In this document: positions 17,430-25,855 of the stretch, piece after piece
Numbering within the stretch: position 1 is the first letter of the stretch
Layout: every line of letters begins with the position of its first letter
NCBI RefSeq assembly: GCF_040026395.1
Contig: NZ_CP157278.1
Span: forward strand, 1,488,001-1,552,000
Source: Pedobacter lusitanus
GTDB taxonomy: Bacteria; Bacteroidota; Bacteroidia; Sphingobacteriales; Sphingobacteriaceae
DNA length: 64,000 nucleotides
Reading direction: 5' to 3'
The notes under the pieces: model-generated
Databases searched by the model: none
Told to the model about the DNA's origin: nothing
The model's input: only the letters and a program-made list of their open reading frames with translations
Made by a program: the position numbers and the translations under genes

Positions 17430-17743
17430 AGTATTACAAATATAATACAAAAACAAGATATACATCATAATTATAAAGTAATATAATCAGTTCAGACTGA
17501 ATGCTGAACAGACAAGGCCTTTTACGGGCAAGTCTGAGAACTGTTAGTCATCGGAGTTGGTATAGGGTTGGTATACCCCTGGGGTATACCAACCCTATAC
17601 CAACTCCGATCTCTTACCTATCCGTAACTTAAATTCCTGTCATGTACAATAACAGCCGTATAGTTTACTCCTATCAGATAGCAAGGCACGCAAAGCCGGG
17701 CGGAGTAATATCTCCGCCTGTAATTGTCTGATTTTGAAATTAT
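17430..17743. other. 314-base intergenic region with two hairpins
   Basis: The region lies between the LysR start and the GNAT stop, both on the minus strand. It holds the 61-bp palindrome (17550-17610) and a smaller hairpin (17699-17718, arms GGCGGAG and CTCCGCC), which is a likely weak end to the rpiA-GNAT transcript. I see no reading frame or tRNA in it. Confidence 0.6.
17550..17610. repeat. Perfect 61-bp palindrome
   Basis: Arms 17550-17579 and 17581-17610 are exact reverse complements over 30 bases, with a single T between them. Within each arm GTTGGTATA occurs twice in direct order, spaced 11 bases. The stem would be very stable. There is no T run after it on either strand, so it is not a usual terminator. 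It lies upstream of the LysR gene. Confidence 0.95.
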
Positions 17744-18292
17744 TTAGGGTTTAATCAGGGAATAAATAACTGAATCCAGGAACTTGCCTTCGTAAAAGCA
17801 GTTTTCTTTAAAATGTCCTTCCTTAACAAAGTTTCGTCTGAGCAATACTTTTTCAGAAGCATGATTATCCGGATCAATTACAGCTTCAAGCGAATGAAAT
17901 TTCAATACGTTAAACGAATAATCAATCAATGCTCCTAGTGCTTCATTGATTATTCCCTTTCCCTGAGCATCAGGATGCAGGATATAACCGACTTCTGATC
18001 TGTAATTCTCGGGCTGCATTCTGATCAGACAGATCATCCCAAGCAGTTTAGGTTCATTTTTAAATGAAATCCCCCAGTTGATCAATGTGTTTTCTTTCCT
18101 GGATTTGTCCGTGGTACTAATATATTCCAGTGCATCTTCCGTATTTTTAACCAGCGGTCTTGGAATATATTTCATTATCTCTGCATCAGATCTCATCGCA
18201 AATACTTCTTCCACGTCAGCCGGCACAACTTCTCTTAAGACTAAACGTTCCGATTCCAGTACAGGAAAAGGATCAAAGTTAATTTTTAGCAT
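17744..18292 (-). CDS. GNAT-family N-acetyltransferase (RimJ/RimL-like)
   Basis: A 182-residue acetyltransferase of the RimJ/RimL group, which move an acetyl group from acetyl-CoA to protein N-termini or small amines. It starts FPVLESERLVLREVVPAD, has the central strand WGISFKNEPKLLGMICLIRM, the acetyl-CoA loop HPDAQGKGIINEALGALIDY (about residues 107-126), and ends ENCFYEGKFLDSVIYSLI. Its start overlaps the end of rpiA by 14 bases, so translation is probably coupled. The substrate is unknown, and the link with rpiA does not point to one. Confidence 0.9.
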   Translation of the reverse strand: MLKINFDPFPVLESERLVLREVVPADVEEVFAMRSDAEIMKYIPRPLVKNTEDALEYISTTDKSRKENTLINWGISFKNEPKLLGMICLIRMQPENYRSEVGYILHPDAQGKGIINEALGALIDYSFNVLKFHSLEAVIDPDNHASEKVLLRRNFVKEGHFKENCFYEGKFLDSVIYSLIKP

Positions 18293-18974
18293 ATATAATA
18301 GTTTGGGTTCCTTTCCCCATAATTACTTTAGAAGCGAGCTGTACAAACAGACCATGCGCAAGAACACCTTCTATCCTGTTCAGACTTTCGGCTAATCCGG
18401 TTGCATCAGTGATGAGTCCAAAATCAGCATCGACAATAATATTATGATTATCGGTAATAAAACGGGCATTATCTTTCATCCTGACCTCCCCTTTACCATT
18501 TAACTCAGCCAGTTGCTGCAATACATAATTTAACGCAAGAGGTACTACTTCAACCGGAACTTTAAATTTACCCAGCTGTTTAACCAGCTTTCCGGAGTCT
18601 GCAATGATAATTTCATTTTTAGTTAGCGAGGCTACAATCTTTTCTCTGAATAATGCACCACCACCACCTTTAACCAGGTTCAACTGTTCATCAAATTCAT
18701 CAGCCCCGTCAATAGTGATATCAATGCCTTTGACTTCTTCCAACGGTAATAATTCAATGCCCAGAGAAACAGCCAGTGCTGCCGTATTTTCTGAAGTAGG
18801 CACGCCTTTGATCTTCAACCCGTTTTTAACTAACAGGGCTATTTCCTGAATGGCAAAAAAGGCGGTAGATCCGGTACCCAATCCAACAATATCATTCTGC
18901 CGGATAAATTTAACGGCTTCTCTGGCTGCGATCTGTTTTTCAAGATCTCTGTTATCAATTGATTGCTTGTCCAA
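18279..18974 (-). CDS. rpiA: Ribose-5-phosphate isomerase A
   Basis: A 231-residue enzyme interconverting ribose 5-phosphate and ribulose 5-phosphate in the pentose phosphate pathway. Marks of RpiA are VGLGTGSTAFFAIQEI (about residues 30-45), the phosphate loop PTSENTAALA, the active-site IDGADEFDEQLNLVKGGGGA (about 87-106) with catalytic Asp and Glu, and the loop LREKIVA-like FREKIVASLTKNEI. It is first in a two-gene operon with the GNAT acetyltransferase, which starts inside its last codons. Confidence 0.97.
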   Translation of the reverse strand: MDKQSIDNRDLEKQIAAREAVKFIRQNDIVGLGTGSTAFFAIQEIALLVKNGLKIKGVPTSENTAALAVSLGIELLPLEEVKGIDITIDGADEFDEQLNLVKGGGGALFREKIVASLTKNEIIIADSGKLVKQLGKFKVPVEVVPLALNYVLQQLAELNGKGEVRMKDNARFITDNHNIIVDADFGLITDATGLAESLNRIEGVLAHGLFVQLASKVIMGKGTQTIIYAKN

Positions 18975-19070
18975 GATATAAAGATTTAAAATGTAACTGA
19001 TGACGTTAAATTCAGGCTAAAATTAGCTAAAAAAACAGATGGCGGCAAATCAGATTAAACAGAGCAAATC

Positions 19071-19128
19071 TATAAAAAGACAAAAAATCCGACCCCGGTT
19101 CAGGATACAGCTTCTTTGTCTTTTTATA
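19071..19128. terminator. Likely bidirectional terminator after the decarboxylase gene
   Basis: Arms TATAAAAAGACAAA (19071-19084) and its exact complement (19115-19128) flank a 30-base loop that holds a further CCGACCCCGG stretch. A T-rich arm on each strand gives a weak U tract. It is placed 39 bases after the minus-strand stop at 19167. Confidence 0.65.
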
Positions 19129-19166
19129 AAATACAGCTTATTGAAATAAACTGATCGCAATAGTTT

Positions 19167-20774
19167 TTAATACGGACTTGTAGTGGTAACCGGTATTTCG
19201 ATTAATAATGGCTTACGATTGAAACGGTCTTCACCGATGTTCCGCAGCTCATCTGCAAGCTCTTTTAAAGTATTGACTTTTATAGCACGTACTCCATAAC
19301 CCTTAGCTATCTCTGTACTTTCTAAATGCGGCAGATCAAGTCCCGGTATATTTTTCAGGTGCATTAATCCCTCCAGATTATTCAATGCACCATAGGTTCC
19401 GTTACGCATAATTATCCAGGTTACCGGAACATTATATTGAGCAGCAGTCCATAAACCGGTAATACCATAATGTGCTGCACCATCTCCGATAACAGCAACC
19501 ACTGGTCTTTCCGGATGAGCCATCTGCACACCAACGGCCCCTGAAAGTCCAAAACCTAATCCACCGGCACCCGGAAAATAATAACCACCCGGCACTACTA
19601 AAGGAGCGTGCTGCCAGAAAGGAAATACATTGGATGTTGATTCATTAACGAATGCAGTTCCCGTTGGCACAGATTTGCGGATAACTTCAAAAACAGCAGC
19701 TGGACTAAAAGGAGCACTAAGCTCTTCTTTCAATGGAGCGACAGGCTGAGTATGCTGGGGTTCCGCTCTGGATATAACAGGTATTTTTGCTATCAGCTGC
19801 TGCAAAGTGATCCCCGGGTCAGCAACGATCGCATGACCAAAACTAGCTCTCGCTGCTTCGGCAGGATCATCTACAACTGCTGTAAAATTAGTACCGTCCG
19901 GAATAAACTGACCAGGAATATCTTCCATATACCTGAAGACGGAAGTACCTATAGAAAGAACAAAGTCATAGCCTGTCAGTTTTTCAGCAAGTGTACGCAC
20001 ACCAGACGGGAGTACGCCTCTAAAATACTTATGATCTGACGGGAAGGCCCACCTGGAAGGCATAGGCCCCATCATAACCGGTATACGATAAGCTTCAGCA
20101 AAAGTGATAGCCTCCGCAGTAGCATCCATTGCATCTACACTGTCTCCGACTATCAGCAAAGGATTTTTAGCTTCAGACAATTGCTTAATAACCAGTTCCA
20201 GCGATTCAGGATTAGGTGCAAAACGACCTGATACTTTACGGTTTCCGATCAGCTCTGCATTTCGGGAATCATCTACCTCTTTATCCCAGTCATCCTGAGG
20301 AACAGAAATAAAAGCAGGTCCCTGCGGCAATAGAGATGCAGTATGAATGGCACGGGCTATAGCGTCCGGTACATCCTGTGCTCTGGCCGGTTCATAACTG
20401 AACTTAATATAGGGTTGAGTAAGCTGACTGCTGTTTGTATTACTCAGAATAGGTTCGGCTTTAATAAGTGATCTGGACTGCTGGCCAGCTATAATAATCA
20501 GCGGACATTTTGCTGCATAAGCATTAACCAGTGAACCCATAGCATTACCTGTTCCTGCAGCTGTATGCAATACCACAACTGCAGGTTTGCGTGTTGCACG
20601 GGCATAACCATCTGCCATAGCCAGTACACTCCCCTCATGCAATCCGGAAATATATTCAAAATCTGAAGGCCAGTCTGAAAGAAATGCCATTTCTGTAGAA
20701 CCCGGATTTCCAAAAACTGTGGTTAAACCATGTTTGCGTAACAAATTAAAAACTGCCTCTTTTACTGTAATCAT
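19167..20774 (-). CDS. mdlC: Thiamine-diphosphate enzyme, benzoylformate decarboxylase family
   Basis: A 535-residue ThDP enzyme of three alpha/beta domains. Compared with Pseudomonas putida benzoylformate decarboxylase, Ser26 (FGNPGSTEM), Glu47 (GLHEGS) and His70 (VLHTAAG) fall at the same numbers, which favours this family over acetolactate synthase. The ThDP/Mg motif is GDGAAHYGITGLW with a downstream NN (about residues 425-462). The second catalytic His of the family (His281) appears replaced: the segment reads FRYMEDIPGQF, with Met283 at the aligned place. Its usual reaction is benzoylformate to benzaldehyde and CO2. No mandelate-pathway genes are near, so the true substrate is open. It stands alone between two terminators. 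Confidence 0.85.
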   Translation of the reverse strand: MITVKEAVFNLLRKHGLTTVFGNPGSTEMAFLSDWPSDFEYISGLHEGSVLAMADGYARATRKPAVVVLHTAAGTGNAMGSLVNAYAAKCPLIIIAGQQSRSLIKAEPILSNTNSSQLTQPYIKFSYEPARAQDVPDAIARAIHTASLLPQGPAFISVPQDDWDKEVDDSRNAELIGNRKVSGRFAPNPESLELVIKQLSEAKNPLLIVGDSVDAMDATAEAITFAEAYRIPVMMGPMPSRWAFPSDHKYFRGVLPSGVRTLAEKLTGYDFVLSIGTSVFRYMEDIPGQFIPDGTNFTAVVDDPAEAARASFGHAIVADPGITLQQLIAKIPVISRAEPQHTQPVAPLKEELSAPFSPAAVFEVIRKSVPTGTAFVNESTSNVFPFWQHAPLVVPGGYYFPGAGGLGFGLSGAVGVQMAHPERPVVAVIGDGAAHYGITGLWTAAQYNVPVTWIIMRNGTYGALNNLEGLMHLKNIPGLDLPHLESTEIAKGYGVRAIKVNTLKELADELRNIGEDRFNRKPLLIEIPVTTTSPY

Positions 20775-20892
20775 AAAATATTTTTTTTAGATAAATAATG
20801 ACTGGTCTATAACCACATCATATTAACGCATCATAGTTGCTTTTAAGTATTAATAAACATTAATTTATAAATACTAATCAAAACCAACAGAA

Positions 20893-20917
20893 AAGCCCGG
20901 CCATGACGGCCGGGCTT
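20893..20917. terminator. Intrinsic terminator of the haem operon
   Basis: Perfect ten-base arms AAGCCCGGCC (20893-20902) and its complement (20908-20917) with a five-base loop, GC-rich, 41 bases after the hmuS stop on the minus strand. A short T run follows on that strand. Confidence 0.85.
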
Positions 20918-20957
20918 CCTGGTACAAACTCAATTAAAGCAAAAAAAATCGAGTGTA

Positions 20958-21989
20958 TTATTCAGCGATTACAGCTATTTCATTAACCATTAATCTCCAA
21001 TGCTCATTTTCAGGTATACCTGGTTTACGTTTACCAAAAAACTGAACAATGATCTCACCGGACTGATCAAATACTTCAATACTGGTTACAATACCATCAG
21101 CAGTAGGCTTTTTAACCAGCCATACTGAATCAATAGCATCTTCACGTAAATGCATATTAAAATCAGGGTCCAGTACATTAAACCACGGGCCGGTTTGCAG
21201 TAATTTCTTTACCAGGCCGGTATGAATCTGTATACAGCCGGCACTTCCGGTAAAGACCATGATTTCCAGATCGGTTTCAGCCGCTTTTTCTATGACTGCT
21301 TTCAGCGATTCTTTGGTGATAGTCACTGCATGCCCCTGTGGAGCAAGTCTTAAACCTTGTGTCCTGGTTACGCCGAACTTCCTTAACATGCCATGAAAGT
21401 CATGTGTATCCTGTAAAGTAAGCCAGGTTTCTTTAAAACCCGCAGCATCAATCTCTGCATCTGGTTTCTCTGTGACTACTTTTTTATCTTTATTAATAAC
21501 CAGCGCTTCATTTTGACTGGCAGCGGTAAATTTACTGACCAGTGCCTCATAGGCCTCCACCTCACTGGTTTCTGTGAGGTAAATTTTATGAATAGCCGCA
21601 CCGTCTTTACCAAAAAACTGCAAACTTTTCCTGCCATTTTCATCTACTGCAAAGGCAGACGCCCACTGCATCATAAACAATCTTAGATCTATATCAGGGT
21701 TTACTGCCAGTCCCATAGGACCAGAAAAGGTTACATTTTTATAAACACCCTTACGTTCATGCACACAATAATCATTACGGGTCAGTGCCATTACTTTACC
21801 TAAGGACTCCACCGTTTTCAGGATTTCCTGAAAATCGCTTTCCAGCCGGATAACGGTATCACCAACAGCGGTAGCCAGTAATTCGGCCTCTGTAGTATCT
21901 AATTGTTTAGCTGCATCTCTGATTCTTATTTTAGGGTTTTCTGTTTTAAAAACTTCCCATTGACTCTTTAAGTCTATAACTTTTTCCAT
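20958..21989 (-). CDS. hmuS: Haem-degrading/haem-chaperone protein HmuS (HemS family)
   Basis: A 343-residue protein with the tandem repeat typical of HemS/HmuS: residues about 35-160 and 210-330 are related halves (FSGPMGLAVNPDIDLRLFMM in the first, HTGLVKKLLQTGPWFNVLDP in the second). It binds incoming haem in the cytoplasm and either passes it on or opens the ring to release iron. The axial His of the family probably corresponds to the HFHGMLRKFG region (residue about 199) or its neighbours. It is the last gene of the haem operon, 12 bases after hmuV, before a strong terminator. Confidence 0.93.
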   Translation of the reverse strand: MEKVIDLKSQWEVFKTENPKIRIRDAAKQLDTTEAELLATAVGDTVIRLESDFQEILKTVESLGKVMALTRNDYCVHERKGVYKNVTFSGPMGLAVNPDIDLRLFMMQWASAFAVDENGRKSLQFFGKDGAAIHKIYLTETSEVEAYEALVSKFTAASQNEALVINKDKKVVTEKPDAEIDAAGFKETWLTLQDTHDFHGMLRKFGVTRTQGLRLAPQGHAVTITKESLKAVIEKAAETDLEIMVFTGSAGCIQIHTGLVKKLLQTGPWFNVLDPDFNMHLREDAIDSVWLVKKPTADGIVTSIEVFDQSGEIIVQFFGKRKPGIPENEHWRLMVNEIAVIAE

Positions 21990-22001
21990 TGTTATTAAAT
22001 T

Positions 22002-22784
22002 TTATGTTTGTATAGTCGCCGGAATAACCAGCGGACAATTATATCCCTCACAGGCCATTAACTTAACGTTAATACTAAAGGTTTCATGTATATTTTCACA
22101 ATTAATTACTTCCAGAGGTGTCCCCAGGGCAACTTTCTGACCATCTTTCAGCATGAGGATCTGATCTGCAAAACGAGAGGCAAAATTGATGTCATGCAAG
22201 ATACAGATTACACAGTAGCCACTGTCTGCAAGCCTGCGCGCCAGCTCCATAACCTGCTGCTGATAAAGCAGATCCAGACCATTGGTCGGCTCATCCAGAA
22301 ACAAACAGGCATCCGGACAATCATAAATCTGAGCCAGTATGCGGGATAACTGTACACGCTGCTGCTCTCCACCTGAAAGGGTATTATAATCTCTGCCCGA
22401 AAGATGTGTAATCCCGGTTTGTTCCATGACTTTTTTTACGACTTCTGCGTCATGTGGACCCGGCTGATGTTCAAAATGAGGATATCTGCCCATCATCACC
22501 AGCTCACTGACGATAAAAGAAATGGAAATGGTATTTTGCTGTGCAAGCACTGCTCGTTGCCTGGCCAGTTCAGGTAGTTTATACTGTTTCAGATCCTGCC
22601 CGCGCAAGAGAATATTACCATAAACAGGAGAAATTTCCCTGCACAACAATTTCATCAGTGTACTCTTCCCCGCCCCGTTAGCCCCCAGCACAGCTAATAA
22701 TTCGCCAGATTTCACTTCAAAACTCAAGTCTTTGACCAGTTCCTTTTTCCCAATTTTATAAGTAATATTTTTTACCTGAATCAT
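22002..22784 (-). CDS. hmuV: Haem ABC transporter, ATP-binding protein
   Basis: A 260-residue ATPase of the FepC/HmuV group. Walker A is GANGAGKSTLMKLL (about residues 34-47), the Q loop is AQQNTISISF, the signature is LSGGEQQRVQLSRILAQ (about 139-155), and Walker B is CLFLDEPTNGLD followed by the H-loop HDINFASRFAD. It drives haem transport through the HmuU permease. The gap to hmuU is only two bases, which suggests coupled translation. Confidence 0.96.
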   Translation of the reverse strand: MIQVKNITYKIGKKELVKDLSFEVKSGELLAVLGANGAGKSTLMKLLCREISPVYGNILLRGQDLKQYKLPELARQRAVLAQQNTISISFIVSELVMMGRYPHFEHQPGPHDAEVVKKVMEQTGITHLSGRDYNTLSGGEQQRVQLSRILAQIYDCPDACLFLDEPTNGLDLLYQQQVMELARRLADSGYCVICILHDINFASRFADQILMLKDGQKVALGTPLEVINCENIHETFSINVKLMACEGYNCPLVIPATIQT

Positions 22785-22786
22785 AA

Positions 22787-23833
22787 CTACAATTTATTTT
22801 TATTTCGTTCTGTAACGATAATGTACATAAATACAGGCGTCCCGATTAATGCAGTCAGAATACCAATAGGCAATTCTGCAGGTGCAACAATCGTTCGGGC
22901 AGCTAAATCAGCAGCTGCCAGTAAAGCGGCTCCCAGGATAGCTGCACCCGGAATAACCAATCTGTTATCTGCCGTAAACAGCATTCTCAAAATATGAGGA
23001 ATGACCAGCCCGATAAACCCGATTATTCCGGCAACTGCAACAGATGCACCCACTGCCATAGTTGCCAGGATAATAATGATCCTTTTCATCATGACCACAT
23101 CTACCCCCATATGAAGCGCCTGTGCATCGCCCAGAGCTAATGTATTTAAAGACTTAGCCAGGAATGGAAGTATCGCAACAGGTATAATGATAAATGGCAG
23201 AATACCATTTACAGTTTGCCAGCTGGCACCCCCCAGACTACCCAGACTCCAGAAAGTAATTGCCGGCAGCTGTTCATTAGTAGCCATATAGGTTAACAGA
23301 CCCACAAAACCTGCTGCTAAAGAATTAATTGCAATACCCGATAGCAGCAATGTGGTAATTTCAGTTTTACCATTTCTTGTAGACATACGGTAAACGATAA
23401 AGGTGATCAGACATGCTCCGGCAAAAGCAGCAAATGAAATTGCATAAAAACCTGCAACTCCATTCAGCCTGGATAATACACTGGTTTCCAGCACAATCAC
23501 AATTACAGCAAATAATGTAGCACCGGCCGACACTCCAATCAAACCGGGTTCTGCCAGCGGATTCCTGAACAAACCTTGTATGGCTGCCCCTGAAATACCC
23601 AGTCCGGCACCGATTAAAACACTTAAAACTACTCTCGGCAATCTGATATTCATCAGTACTGCTGCCTGTTGTGGTTTAAAGTTCGCTACATCCAGTATTC
23701 CGGTTTTGCAGGCAATGACAGACCAAAGCTCTGCCACGGTAATAGATACCGCTCCTATGCATGAAGACAGTATAATAACAGCCAGCAATACCAACAGGAG
23801 CAATAACAATATTATTTTTGTTCTTTTATTCAA
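22787..23833 (-). CDS. hmuU: Haem ABC transporter permease
   Basis: A 348-residue FecCD-type inner-membrane permease with about ten hydrophobic helices. Key stretches are LLLSGIAINSLAAGFVGLLT and the coupling region GIIGFIGLVIPHILRMLF (about residues 268-285), which contacts HmuV. The start is TTG at 23833, which overlaps the TGA of hmuT (TTGA), a layout for translational coupling; there is no in-frame ATG near it. It carries haem across the inner membrane from the binding protein HmuT. Confidence 0.94.
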   Translation of the reverse strand: MNKRTKIILLLLLLVLLAVIILSSCIGAVSITVAELWSVIACKTGILDVANFKPQQAAVLMNIRLPRVVLSVLIGAGLGISGAAIQGLFRNPLAEPGLIGVSAGATLFAVIVIVLETSVLSRLNGVAGFYAISFAAFAGACLITFIVYRMSTRNGKTEITTLLLSGIAINSLAAGFVGLLTYMATNEQLPAITFWSLGSLGGASWQTVNGILPFIIIPVAILPFLAKSLNTLALGDAQALHMGVDVVMMKRIIIILATMAVGASVAVAGIIGFIGLVIPHILRMLFTADNRLVIPGAAILGAALLAAADLAARTIVAPAELPIGILTALIGTPVFMYIIVTERNKNKL

Positions 23834-24678
23834 TTTATTTTAGCGGCTAATTCCTGAATTGCAATTCCCAGACGCGGACCAAAACTGCCTAATAACTCCC
23901 CATCCATGCTGATAATCTTTTTATTTTTACCTGCATTTGTTTCTTTGATTCCCTGAATTTTAGCTACTCCCTCAGGACCACCCAGACTTTGTAAACCTGA
24001 ATCAAAAAGCAGAATAATATCCGGATTGGCTTTGACTAAAGCTTCGGCAGTCAGTGGTTTATAATCAGCAAATTCTGTTACCGCATTCTGACCTCCGGCC
24101 AGCGAAATGGCTGTTTCTACCTGTGTACCTGTACCACCAACCATGATTGTTCCGGCACCTCTGGCATAAATAAATAACACCTTAGGTTTATGGGTTGCAG
24201 GCTTAACCTTTGCCAGTTCTGTATCTACTATGCTGATCAGAGAATCGCCTTTGGCTGATACATGCAGACTATCTGTCAAGGTACGGATCAGTTGTTTGGT
24301 TCCTTTGACAGAATATTCCTGATCGACTAATAAAAGTTTCACACCAGCGGTTTTAAATTGTGCAGTAAGTGCAGGATTAAAGTCTTTTTTAAGACCAATA
24401 ATAAGATCAGGACGTAAAGCAAGGATACCTTCGGCATTGATATTCCTGTTATGCCCCACTTTTGGTTTTACTTTTAATGCTTCAGGATAATTACTGGTAA
24501 TATCTGTACCTGCAATATTTTTTTCTAAACCGGCACCTGCCAGTACTTCACTGATGGCGCCGCTCAGGGATACGATTTTAGTACTATCTGCAAAACCTGC
24601 AGACGTTGTCTCTTGATTTGTATGACAGGCCCCCAGACTAAGTACGGCCAGTGATGCTGCTAATAGGGTAAATTTCAT
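23830..24678 (-). CDS. hmuT: Haem ABC transporter, periplasmic binding lipoprotein
   Basis: A 282-residue substrate-binding protein of the HmuT/BtuF class. I chose the ATG at 24678, giving MKFTLLAASLAVLSLGAC as a lipoprotein signal; a longer frame from 24720 has no support. After the lipid Cys comes HTNQET, without the Lys-Asp surface signal seen on the other lipoproteins here, which fits a periplasmic protein. The core shows IVSLSGAISEVLAGAGL, NAEGILALRPDLIIG and KPLTAEALVKANPDIILLF, typical of this class. A Tyr or His ligand to haem cannot be picked with confidence. It feeds HmuUV. Confidence 0.93.
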   Translation of the reverse strand: MKFTLLAASLAVLSLGACHTNQETTSAGFADSTKIVSLSGAISEVLAGAGLEKNIAGTDITSNYPEALKVKPKVGHNRNINAEGILALRPDLIIGLKKDFNPALTAQFKTAGVKLLLVDQEYSVKGTKQLIRTLTDSLHVSAKGDSLISIVDTELAKVKPATHKPKVLFIYARGAGTIMVGGTGTQVETAISLAGGQNAVTEFADYKPLTAEALVKANPDIILLFDSGLQSLGGPEGVAKIQGIKETNAGKNKKIISMDGELLGSFGPRLGIAIQELAAKIN

Positions 24679-24717
24679 CTGTTTATGATTTATTGTTTTT
24701 CTACTATTTAAAATAAC

Positions 24718-24754
24718 CAAAGGCCGCTTTCATATCCATGAAAGCCGGCCTTTG
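24718..24754. other. Stem-loop between hmuY and hmuT
   Basis: Arms CAAAGGCCGCTTTCAT and ATGAAAGCCGGCCTTTG pair along 16 bases with one bulge and a four-base loop. On the minus strand it falls between hmuY and hmuT, inside the operon. The following T run is weak, so it probably reduces, rather than stops, read-through, or protects the upstream hmuRY part of the mRNA. Confidence 0.65.
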
Positions 24755-24773
24755 CAACCTAAACTAACCAAGT

Positions 24774-25826
24774 TTATGCCTTTTTAACCAGTTTATATTC
24801 GATAACCGGTTTACCGCGAACTCCTGCATCATTTGCATGGAAACTCACAAATTTCAATTTATAGATATTACCTGCGCCATCTTTAACGAGGTAGAAACGA
24901 TCTGTTTTTACACCTACCGGCGTACCTGAAGTAATTCTCCAGTTACCTGCAATTACTTCTCTTTTACCTAAAAATACTTTTCCCGATAAATTAGCTTCAG
25001 CAAAGTCTGCAAAACTCACTTTACTATCTGCAACAATCACCTCGGCTGCAGTTACACCGCCAACAAAATTGATCAGTACAAAATCAGAGAATGTATAGGG
25101 TATAGTGGCATTGGCTTTATAAGTTGCCAGTGTCCATTCAATATCCCAGTTTGCTTTAGCTGGTTCAACATCAACCGCTCCTGTTTTAAAGGATACATAT
25201 CTAAAATTGAAAGCAGCATCTTTATTGATGTTCAGTGTTTTGAAGGTATTATCCGTGATTTTAGCATATTGCAAAGTATAACCGGCACCGGCACGGATTA
25301 CACGGATTTTTTGCCATCCTGTTGTTCCGCCACGGTTAACGATATAAACTTTATTCTCTGCATCTGTAGCAGAAATAGTTTTGATTACAGTACCAGCTAA
25401 ATAAGCTGAAGCATCACCATCTACCGGGTCTATATATTTAAAACCTCCTTCACCCTGACCAAGACTTAAAGTTCCGGCAGTTGCCAGAGCAACCGTATCA
25501 GCCGCTGTAATCTTAGTTAAATCGGTCTCTGCCAGCTCAATTGCTGTCGCACCTACGGTATGATTCAGAATCACTTTAAAATCTGCACCTGAATAAAATC
25601 CAAGATCCCAGGAATTACGCGCAACAGCAGTCTGTTTATCAGCACTGAAATCTACAAAAACGCTGTTTCCTGCTGACGGGCCCGGTTCGGAACCGATCAG
25701 TCCGTTTAATGTCAGCGTACTGCCTGTAGAAGCAGGTGTTTCAATAATAGGGTCACTATCTTTTTTGCAAGCTGCAAATGCTGTTGCCAAACATAGTAAA
25801 GTAATCAGTTGAGTAAATTTGTTCAT
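24774..25826 (-). CDS. hmuY: HmuY-family haem-binding surface lipoprotein
   Basis: A 350-residue lipoprotein whose signal ends at Cys20 (ATAFAAC), followed by KKDSD, a surface-export pattern. The HmuY fold is shown by NSWDLGFYSGADF (about residues 71-83) and by VEPAKANWDIEWTLATYK (about 220-237). HmuY takes haem from host or environmental proteins and hands it to the TonB receptor HmuR. In Porphyromonas HmuY two His bind the iron, and Met in some homologues. Here the only His are 89 and 330 and there is no Met after the start, so the ligand set differs. It comes 29 bases after hmuR. Confidence 0.92.
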   Translation of the reverse strand: MNKFTQLITLLCLATAFAACKKDSDPIIETPASTGSTLTLNGLIGSEPGPSAGNSVFVDFSADKQTAVARNSWDLGFYSGADFKVILNHTVGATAIELAETDLTKITAADTVALATAGTLSLGQGEGGFKYIDPVDGDASAYLAGTVIKTISATDAENKVYIVNRGGTTGWQKIRVIRAGAGYTLQYAKITDNTFKTLNINKDAAFNFRYVSFKTGAVDVEPAKANWDIEWTLATYKANATIPYTFSDFVLINFVGGVTAAEVIVADSKVSFADFAEANLSGKVFLGKREVIAGNWRITSGTPVGVKTDRFYLVKDGAGNIYKLKFVSFHANDAGVRGKPVIEYKLVKKA

Positions 25827-25855
25827 CTTGTGTATGTTATTTTAATTGATATTCA

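Noticed and set aside
17660-17720. Bases resembling part of a c-di-GMP riboswitch (CACGCAAAGCC followed by GG) on the plus strand
   Set aside because: The other half of the motif (GGCAAACC with a GAAA loop) is missing, and no plus-strand gene follows for several kilobases.
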